This document shows, piece after piece, positions 6,006 through 12,762 of a stretch of DNA of 15,265 nucleotides (within the stretch, counting starts at the first letter, position 1; each line of letters starts with the position of its first letter). Below the pieces are notes generated by a model, which saw nothing but the letters and a program-made list of their open reading frames with translations, was not told the origin of the DNA and did no database searches. Made by a program: the position numbers and the translations under genes. This DNA is from DASUSF01 sp036375275 (GTDB lineage: Bacteria > Pseudomonadota > Alphaproteobacteria > Geminicoccales > Geminicoccaceae). Where the stretch lies: assembly GCA_036375275.1 (NCBI GenBank), contig DASUSF010000053.1, positions 1-15,265 of the forward strand, given 5' to 3'.

Positions 6006-7790
6006 TCAAAGCCCGGCTTCATCGAGGTCGACCAGGAGCCGGTCCCGGCCGAGGATCGGGCGTGCGAGGGCGTGGATCGGCGGCAGCTCGAACGTGAACA
6101 CGTAGCGGCAGGCCGTGAGCCGGCTCGACGCCAGGGGATGGCCGGTCCGGCGCGCGGCGCTCGCCTGCCAGAGCCAGACCCAGGCGAGGACGACCCGCCC
6201 TGCGAGGTCCATGAACGCCGAGGCGTGGGCCAGCGCGAGGCGAGGCCCCTCCTCCTCGTGGATCATGCGGGCCGCGGCCGCCACCCGCTCCAGCAGATCG
6301 AGCGCGGCGGCGAGCTCGGACGCGAGCCCGGCCAACTCGTCGTCCCGGCCGCACGCGGCGACGACCCGGTTCGCGAGGTCAACGAAGCACTCGAGCGCGC
6401 CCGCGCCGCCGAGCACCTTTCGGCCGAGCAGGTCGATCGCCTGGATGCCGTTGGTGCCTTCGTGGATCGGGTTAAGGCGGTTGTCCCGCCAGAGCTGCTC
6501 GACCTCGAAGTCGGAGGAGTAGCCGTAGCCGCCGAGGACCTGGATCGCGGCGTCATTGGCCGCGAGCGCCTGGTCCGAGAAGAACGCCTTGAAGACCGGC
6601 GTCAGGAGATCGAGCAGCCGGGCGGCCTCTTCCTGCTCGGACGGGTCCGGCGCGAAGCGCTGCCGGTCGACCTGGAGCGCCAGGAACAGGCCGAGCGCCA
6701 GCCCGCCCTCGGCCACCGCCTTCTGCTTCAGGAGCAGGCGGCGGACGTCGGCGTGCGCGATGATCGGGACCGGCGGCGCCGCCCGATCCTTGAGGTCGGG
6801 CGGTCGCCCCTGGCGCCGCTCCTTCGCGTAGCGGAGCGAGGCGAGGTAGCCCCGCGACGCCAGCGCCACCGCGCTCATGCCGACCCCGATCCGGGCCTCG
6901 TTCATCATGTGGAACATGATCGCGAGCCCCTGCCCGGGCCCGCCGATCAGCTCCGCCCGCGCGCCCTGCCCCTCGCCGAAGGCGAGCACGGTGTTGACCG
7001 CGCCACGGTAGCCCATCTTGTGGTTCAGGCCGACGCAGGCGACCTCGTTCCGCGCCCCGGGCGCGCCGTCCGGGCCGACCGCGTGCTTCGGCACGATGAA
7101 CAGGGACAATCCCTTCGGCCCGGGAGGCGCGCCCTCGATCCTCCCCAGCACGAGATGGACGATGGTCGGGGCCAAGTCGTGCTCGCCACAGGAAATCCAC
7201 ATCTTGGTGCCGCGCAGCCGGTAGGTGCCGTCGGGCGCAGGCGCCGCGGTCGTGCGGATGTCGCCGAGGGACGATCCGACCTCCGGCTCCGACATGGCCA
7301 TGGTGCCGAAGAACCGGCCGGAGAGCAGGCCCGGCAGGTAGCGCCGCTTCTGGTTCTCGCTGCCGAAGCGCGCCAGCAGGTTGCCCCCCGCGATGGTCAG
7401 GAAGGGATAAGCGAAGGTCGCGACGTTGGCCGCCTGGAAATGGGCGAACCCCGCCTGGGCGACGGCCCAGGGGAGCTGCAAGCCGCCATGCCCGTGATCG
7501 TGATGAGCGGACAGAAATCCAGCGTCAGCAAAATGTTGGAGCGCATGTTTCACCTCCGGCACGATCAGAACACGGCCGTTCTCGAGGCGCGGCTCCTGCC
7601 GGTCGCTCTTCCGGTCGTGGGTGAGAAAGTGGCTCGCTGCCAGGGCGGCTGCCGCGTCGAGCACCCCGCCGATGCTCGAGCGGTCGTGCTCGCGAAAGCG
7701 CGGCCAGGCGAGCAGCCGCTCCACCTCGAGCAGGTCGAACAGCAGGAAATCGAGCTCTTGCCGGCGGATCAGCCGGTCGTGATCCGCCAT
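6006..7790 (-). CDS. Acyl-CoA dehydrogenase, long form with extra C-terminal domain
   Basis: A 594-residue FAD-dependent acyl-CoA dehydrogenase, expected to form the alpha-beta double bond in an acyl-CoA. It belongs to the long group of about 600 residues (DmdC-like) with an added C-terminal helical domain, seen here after about residue 450. The FAD/substrate motif is MSEPEVGSS (166-174), followed by GTKMWISCGEHD and EARIGVGMSA. GGYGYSSDFEVEQLWRD (420-436) leads to the catalytic base E444 in IHEGTNGIQ, so the active site looks intact. The start ATG (7790) shares one base with the stop of the upstream SDR gene (TGATG), so the pair is translationally coupled. The open frame continues far upstream through the SDR gene, but that is a shadow. 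The acyl substrate cannot be deduced; methylthiopropionyl-CoA is only one possibility for this group. Confidence 0.9.
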   Translation of the reverse strand: MADHDRLIRRQELDFLLFDLLEVERLLAWPRFREHDRSSIGGVLDAAAALAASHFLTHDRKSDRQEPRLENGRVLIVPEVKHALQHFADAGFLSAHHDHGHGGLQLPWAVAQAGFAHFQAANVATFAYPFLTIAGGNLLARFGSENQKRRYLPGLLSGRFFGTMAMSEPEVGSSLGDIRTTAAPAPDGTYRLRGTKMWISCGEHDLAPTIVHLVLGRIEGAPPGPKGLSLFIVPKHAVGPDGAPGARNEVACVGLNHKMGYRGAVNTVLAFGEGQGARAELIGGPGQGLAIMFHMMNEARIGVGMSAVALASRGYLASLRYAKERRQGRPPDLKDRAAPPVPIIAHADVRRLLLKQKAVAEGGLALGLFLALQVDRQRFAPDPSEQEEAARLLDLLTPVFKAFFSDQALAANDAAIQVLGGYGYSSDFEVEQLWRDNRLNPIHEGTNGIQAIDLLGRKVLGGAGALECFVDLANRVVAACGRDDELAGLASELAAALDLLERVAAAARMIHEEEGPRLALAHASAFMDLAGRVVLAWVWLWQASAARRTGHPLASSRLTACRYVFTFELPPIHALARPILGRDRLLVDLDEAGL

Positions 7791-8551
7791 CAGGTGAGCA
7801 GCATCCCGCCGTCGACCACGATGGTCGAGCCGGTGATGTAACGCCCGGCGTCGGACGCGAGCAGCAGGAGCGCGCCATCCAGGTCCTCGACCCGGCCGAA
7901 GCGGCGCTGCGGAATTCGCTTCAGCATCCGCTGCCCGGGCTCGGTCGCGAGGAAGTCGCGGTTGATTTCGGTTTCGATGTAGCCCGGTGCGAGCGCGTTG
8001 ACCCGGACGTTCTGGCGGGCAAGCTCGAGCGCCATCGTCCGTGTCACCTGCAGCAGCCCGCCCTTGGAGGCTGCGTAGGGGCCGAGGTGGCCGACCACGG
8101 CGAAGCTCAGGACGGACGCGATGTTGACGATGGAGCCGCCGCCCCGCGCCGCCATTCGCCTCGCGGCGGCCTGGGCGACGAAGAAGGCGCCCTTGAGGTT
8201 GGTGTCGACCACCATGTCCCAGTCGTCCGGCGTCTGGTCGAGGGTGCTCCTGGTGACCGCGACGCCCGCATTGTTGACCAGCACGTCGACCGGCCCGAGT
8301 GCCGCCTCGACCTGGTCGAAGGCGCGCCCGATCGAGCCGACGTCGGTGACGTCGAGCGCGACGGCCGCCACCCCGCCCCCCTTCGCCTCGATGTCGGCCT
8401 TCAGCGCCTCGAGCTTCTTCGCCTGACGCGCGGCGAGCCCGACCGCGGCGCCGTGCTCGGCGAGCACGGTCGCAAAGCGCTGGCCGAGCCCCTGCGAGGC
8501 CCCGGTGACAAGAGCGACCTTGCCCGCGAGATCGAAGGTGATGTCCGACAT
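7790..8551 (-). CDS. Short-chain dehydrogenase/reductase (classical SDR)
   Basis: A 253-residue classical SDR, cytoplasmic. The Rossmann motif is TGASQGLG (16-23). An arginine at position 42 (AARQ), after the second strand, hints at NADP(H). NNAG is at 93-96, N118 lies in the VDTNLKG region, and the catalytic set is S146, Y159 and K163 (YAASK). The C-terminus has the usual RFGRVEDL and ITGSTIVVDGG. FabG-like and 3-hydroxyacyl-CoA dehydrogenase-like SDRs share these features, so the substrate is open. It is the first gene of a two-gene operon with the acyl-CoA dehydrogenase, which fits a beta-oxidation-like step or reduction of a keto group. It is divergent from the PRC-barrel gene. Confidence 0.9.
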   Translation of the reverse strand: MSDITFDLAGKVALVTGASQGLGQRFATVLAEHGAAVGLAARQAKKLEALKADIEAKGGGVAAVALDVTDVGSIGRAFDQVEAALGPVDVLVNNAGVAVTRSTLDQTPDDWDMVVDTNLKGAFFVAQAAARRMAARGGGSIVNIASVLSFAVVGHLGPYAASKGGLLQVTRTMALELARQNVRVNALAPGYIETEINRDFLATEPGQRMLKRIPQRRFGRVEDLDGALLLLASDAGRYITGSTIVVDGGMLLT

Positions 8552-8834
8552 TGTCTCCGCCGTCTTCCGTCCTCACCAGCGCCGCTGCCAGCCGCCCCGA
8601 CACGGCTTCTCCTGCCGGCAGCCGGCCGCGACGACGATGCGCCAGGAGGCGCCGATCGGGCAAGATTGCAGAGCGCTCGAGCGGTTCGCGACGGTGCGCG
8701 ACGGGGGCCGATCCGACCGCGGCGGAACTTGCTCCTGATCCCGACATTCCCTCGGCAGAAGCGGGTAAATCGGTCGCCGTGGCATCCTGCGTCGGCCGCC
8801 GCGCCAGCCATCGACCGCTCCGGAGGGATTTGCC
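8552..8834. promoter_or_regulatory. Divergent intergenic region between the SDR operon and the PRC-barrel gene
   Basis: These 283 bases hold no convincing gene; several short frames cross them on both strands but none has a ribosome site with sensible coding content. The region must contain the promoter of the minus-strand SDR/dehydrogenase operon and that of the plus-strand PRC-barrel gene. GGAGGG at 8822-8827 is the PRC-barrel ribosome site. A stress-promoter-like element is listed separately. Confidence 0.5.
8724..8748 (+). promoter_or_regulatory. Candidate EcfG-like stress promoter of the PRC-barrel gene
   Basis: GGAAC (8724-8728) is followed after exactly 16 bases by CATT (8745-8748). 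The alphaproteobacterial general-stress sigma factor EcfG recognises GGAAC-N16/17-CGTT, so this has a perfect -35 and one mismatch in the -10. Transcription would begin near 8755, giving a leader of about 80 bases. The same spacing and the same CATT occur before the EF-hand gene. Confidence 0.35.
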
Positions 8835-9512
8835 ATGGCACGTATTCGCTGGCCCGCCGTCGCCGGTTTCGCGACCGCGATGACGCTCACGCTGCCTGCC
8901 GCCGCGCAGGAGTGTCTCGAGGATCTCGCCGCCGTCGATGCCCGGAACGTCGGGATCCGCGAGCACCTGAGCGAGCAGGAGCTGCGCGGCTACACGACGC
9001 TCCGCCAGGCCGCGCGGTTCCTGATGCAGAACGAGCGCGAGGAGGCCTGCGAGGAGCTGGCCGAGACCTACGCCGCGATGGTTTCCGAGCGCCGCGAGAC
9101 CCTGGTCGACGAGGGCCTGATGGTCGAGATGGGCGAGCAGGAACGGGTCGACCAGCTCCGCGCCGCGCCGCGCGCCAGCGAGCTCGAGCAGCCGCTCTCA
9201 GCCGGCCGGATCATCGACAGCGACGTCCGGAACCTGCAGAACGAGGATCTGGGCGACGTCACCGACGTGGTGATCAGCCCCAAGTCCGGCGGCATCACCC
9301 ACGTCTTGATCGAAAGGGGCGGCTTCCTCGGCCTCGGCGAGGACATCGTGGCGGTACCGCTCGAGGCGATGCGGGTCGCGGACAACGGCCGCACCTTCGT
9401 CCTCGACATCACGCGCGAGCGGTTCGAGGAGGCGCCGAAGGTCGAGGAGGGGAACGTCGCCGACGAGAAGTTCCTGGCCGAGAACGACACCTACTTCCGC
9501 TCGGCGCAGTAG
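8835..9512 (+). CDS. Exported PRC-barrel protein
   Basis: A 225-residue protein with a signal peptide (1-24, cleaved after AAA before Gln25), so periplasmic or surface-associated. Residues 26-110 are acidic and probably helical, with two cysteines (C27, C72) that could form a disulphide. Residues about 120-195 form a PRC-barrel: AGRIIDSDVRNLQ, EDLGDVTDVVI and HVLIERGGFLGLGEDIVAV, followed by a Phe-Val-Leu-Asp strand. PRC-barrels are small beta-barrels found in photosynthetic reaction centre H subunits, RimM and many stress-related alphaproteobacterial proteins. The start is secure: GGAGGG lies 7 bases before the ATG. It stands alone between two minus-strand operons. Its exact role is unknown; a stress-linked envelope function is an inference from the family and the upstream element. 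Confidence 0.85.
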   Translation: MARIRWPAVAGFATAMTLTLPAAAQECLEDLAAVDARNVGIREHLSEQELRGYTTLRQAARFLMQNEREEACEELAETYAAMVSERRETLVDEGLMVEMGEQERVDQLRAAPRASELEQPLSAGRIIDSDVRNLQNEDLGDVTDVVISPKSGGITHVLIERGGFLGLGEDIVAVPLEAMRVADNGRTFVLDITRERFEEAPKVEEGNVADEKFLAENDTYFRSAQ

Positions 9513-9535
9513 CCGCCGCCCCACCCGGCGCCGGA

Positions 9536-10240
9536 TCAGGCGAGGTGCGAGCCGCCGTTGACCGGCAGGACGATGCCGGTGACATAGGATGCGCGCTCGC
9601 TTGCGAGGTAGCGGATCGCGTCGACCACCTCGGGGATGGTGGCGAGGCGGCGGAGCGGGTTGGCGCGGGCCAGAGCTTGGCGCTGCTCCGGACGGTACTG
9701 GTGGCCCATGGAGCCCTCCACGACCGAAGGCGCGACGGCATTGCAGTAGACCCCGTGGCGCGCGCCTTCGAGGGCATAGGTCCGGGTCAGCGCGTGGACC
9801 CCGCCCTTGGACGCGCCGTAGGCCGGGTGGATCGCGACCCCGCCGACCTGCCCGGCGAGCGAGCCGATATTGACGATCCGTCCGCCGCCGCCCGCCGCCA
9901 TCACCTCGAGCGCCGCCGCGCAGCCGTGCCAGGTGCCGGTGAGGTTGACTGCGATGATCCGCGACCAGTCCTCGGGTCCGGCCTCCATCACCTTGCAGGC
10001 CCTCAGGATTCCGGCGCCGTTGATCCAGAGCTTGAGCCCGCCGTCGGAGGCACCCGCGCGTCGGGCGAGGTCGAACACCGCCCCGCGGTCGGTGACGTCG
10101 AGGTGGACCGGGACCAGCCGCTCGCGCGGCTCGACCGGACGTAGATCGGCGCCGAACACGGTGCGACCCTCCTCGAGCAGCGCCTCGCTCACCGCCTGCC
10201 CGAGGTCGCCCGCCGCCCCGGTCACCACCGCCGCGGACAT
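9536..10240 (-). CDS. Short-chain dehydrogenase/reductase, NAD-type
   Basis: A 234-residue classical SDR. The cofactor motif TGAAGDLG is at 7-14, and D32 (GADLRP) after the second strand predicts NAD(H) preference. The usual NNAG appears as NGAG (74-77). N99 lies in AVNLTG, and the catalytic set is S127, Y141 and K145 (YGASK). It is slightly short for the family but complete. Its ATG follows the stop of the upstream ACAD11-like gene with a single base between, so it is the second gene of that operon. In the levulinate pathway an SDR (LvaD) works alongside an ACAD-like enzyme on 4-oxo/4-hydroxyacyl-CoA, so a similar role is possible here but is inference. It converges with the PRC-barrel gene with only 23 bases between stops. 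Confidence 0.88.
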   Translation of the reverse strand: MSAAVVTGAAGDLGQAVSEALLEEGRTVFGADLRPVEPRERLVPVHLDVTDRGAVFDLARRAGASDGGLKLWINGAGILRACKVMEAGPEDWSRIIAVNLTGTWHGCAAALEVMAAGGGGRIVNIGSLAGQVGGVAIHPAYGASKGGVHALTRTYALEGARHGVYCNAVAPSVVEGSMGHQYRPEQRQALARANPLRRLATIPEVVDAIRYLASERASYVTGIVLPVNGGSHLA

Positions 10241-10241
10241 C

Positions 10242-11501
<1,260 letters not shown>

Positions 11502-11593
11502 CGTCGCTCTCCCTCCGACCCATGCCAGACTGCCACGGCTCCAAAAAGCAGGCCAGGGGCCGACGGCGCTTCCCCACCACCCGGAGGTGGCGT
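11502..11593. promoter_or_regulatory. Divergent spacer between the ACAD11-like operon and the pentapeptide gene
   Basis: These 92 bases must hold the promoters of both transcription units. Ribosome sites are clear at each end: GGAGGGAGAG on the minus strand before 11501, and GGAGGT (11583-11588) five bases before the plus-strand ATG at 11594. I see no good -35/-10 pair and no GGAAC-type element here. Confidence 0.4.
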
Positions 11594-12157
11594 ATGACTT
11601 GGGGCATGTCTTTTCCGCGCCCGCTTCTAACGTCGATCACCGCGGTCGCGCTCCTGACCGCCGTCACGCCGGCCTTCGCCGACTGCAGCGATTTCGCGGG
11701 TCCGGGCGTGTACTGGCGGCGCTGCGTGCAGGACGGCCAGAACCTCCAGGGCGTGGACCTCACCGGCGCGGTGCTCAGGGACGGCTCCTTCAAGCGAGCC
11801 GACCTCACCGGCGCCGACCTGAGCGGCGTCGACGCGCGGCGCGCGAAGTTCGTCTCCGCGACCCTGAAGAACGCGACCCTCGACGCGGCGCGTCTCGTCC
11901 AGAGCGATCTCACGACGGCCGACCTGACCGGCGCCTCGCTCAGGGACGCCGACCTCACCCGGGCCAAGCTGTTCCGGGCCGATCTTCGCGGCGCCGACCT
12001 CACCGGGGCGCAGCTCGACGACATCGATCTGCTGAAGGCGCAGCTCGGCGGCGCGACCTGGATCGATGGCAAGACCATCTGCGACGAAGAGTCGGTCGGC
12101 CAGTGTCATCCGGCGCGGAAGAAGCCCTCGACCGGCGAGGTCGAGGCGAGCGGCTGA
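11594..12157 (+). CDS. Exported pentapeptide-repeat protein
   Basis: A 187-residue protein with a signal peptide (1-29, cleaved after AFA before Asp30), followed by a short cysteine-containing segment (C31, C44). About twenty consecutive pentapeptide repeats of the A(D/N)Lxx type follow from about residue 53 to 157 (GVDLT, RADLT, GADLS, TADLT, RADLR, GADLT). Such repeats form a right-handed quadrilateral beta-helix. The domain closes with TWIDGKTIC, a usual end for these proteins, and then a polar tail. Known roles of the fold include binding DNA gyrase, but those proteins are cytoplasmic, whereas this one is exported. ATG 11594 is chosen because GGAGGT lies five bases upstream; ATG 11606 is an alternative four codons later. 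Function unknown. Confidence 0.88.
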   Translation: MTWGMSFPRPLLTSITAVALLTAVTPAFADCSDFAGPGVYWRRCVQDGQNLQGVDLTGAVLRDGSFKRADLTGADLSGVDARRAKFVSATLKNATLDAARLVQSDLTTADLTGASLRDADLTRAKLFRADLRGADLTGAQLDDIDLLKAQLGGATWIDGKTICDEESVGQCHPARKKPSTGEVEASG

Positions 12158-12184
12158 CGCCCCAACCCGCGTCCGACATAAAGA

Positions 12185-12211
12185 AGGGCGCCCGGCATGG
12201 CCGAGCGCCCT
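12185..12211 (-). terminator. Hairpin terminator behind the EF-hand gene
   Basis: AGGGCGC (12185-12191) pairs with GCGCCCT (12205-12211). Inside it CGGC (12193-12196) pairs with GCCG (12200-12203) around an ATG loop, leaving one C-A mismatch. Read on the minus strand, the stem is followed directly by TTCTTTATG, a T-rich run, so it is a good intrinsic terminator for the EF-hand gene. On the plus strand no T run follows, though the stem may still slow transcription from the pentapeptide gene. Confidence 0.75.
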
Positions 12212-12259
12212 CGTCGGCTCAGGCACCAGGCGGGTCGCCCGCCCGGCACGATCAGCCGG

Positions 12260-12640
12260 TCACTTGCCGGTGGCTTCCCATTCGCTATCGTCGATCATGC
12301 CGTCACCGTTCTCGTCCAGCGAGGTGAAGCTCGCATCCCAGTCCGCCATGGCCTCGTCCCGATCGACGTACTCGTCCTGGTTCGGGTCGAGGTTGACCGT
12401 GTCGACCGGCACGTCGTCGCGGTAGATCCGCTGCTCCGCGTAGTCGCGCGTAAACAGCTTGTCTTCCGGCTGATTCATCACCGCCTCGTCGTAGGTCCCT
12501 TCGCCGTGGGCGACGAACTCCTCTTTGCTGATCTGGCCATCGCCGTCGGCGTCGAGCTGGTCGAACATCTCCTGGGCGGCCGCGGCGCTGCCAAGGCCGA
12601 GCAGGACGGCGAGGGTCGTGATGCCGGTCAGATGTCGCAT
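12260..12640 (-). CDS. Exported EF-hand calcium-binding protein
   Basis: A 126-residue protein with a signal peptide (1-22) and three EF-hand calcium loops. Loop 1 is residues 30-41 (DADGDGQISKEE), loop 2 is 85-96 (DPNQDEYVDRDE) and loop 3 is 109-120 (DENGDGMIDDSE). All three have acidic residues at the first and last ligand positions; loop 2 is the least regular, with Glu in place of the usual Gly at loop position 6. The protein is very acidic and probably periplasmic, acting as a calcium buffer or sensor; its partner is unknown. The start has GGGAG eight bases upstream. It is a single gene with a terminator behind it and a stress-promoter-like element ahead of it. Confidence 0.88.
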   Translation of the reverse strand: MRHLTGITTLAVLLGLGSAAAAQEMFDQLDADGDGQISKEEFVAHGEGTYDEAVMNQPEDKLFTRDYAEQRIYRDDVPVDTVNLDPNQDEYVDRDEAMADWDASFTSLDENGDGMIDDSEWEATGK

Positions 12641-12679
12641 TGATCGTTCTCCCGTGTGTCTGCGTACGTTGAGCAGGTC

Positions 12680-12704
12680 AATGCCATACGACCCGGCGGG
12701 TTCC
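12680..12704 (-). promoter_or_regulatory. Candidate EcfG-like stress promoter of the EF-hand gene
   Basis: On the minus strand GGAAC (12704-12700) is followed after exactly 16 bases by CATT (12683-12680). This matches the EcfG consensus GGAAC-N16/17-CGTT except for one -10 base, and would start transcription near 12673, about 33 bases before the ATG. TTGACC overlapping the end of this element is a competing sigma-70-type -35, but no good -10 follows it. Confidence 0.4.
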
Positions 12705-12762
12705 GAACCGCGACCCGAAAGATGAGCGCAAAGTCAAGATGATCCAGATGCTGGTGGCGGTT

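Noticed and set aside
5262..7841. Plus-strand open frame of about 859 codons
   Set aside because: It overlaps denD out of frame and is antisense to the 594-residue acyl-CoA dehydrogenase, which has a complete set of motifs. The translation has shadow-type composition.
7791..8966. In-frame upstream extension of the 594-residue acyl-CoA dehydrogenase to give a 986-residue protein
   Set aside because: The extension runs through the SDR gene in another frame and has no recognisable domain. The ATG at 7790, coupled to the SDR stop, gives the normal family length.
8087..10144. Plus-strand open frame of about 685 codons
   Set aside because: It is antisense to two SDR genes and out of frame with the PRC-barrel gene, all of which have full motifs; it shows only shadow composition.
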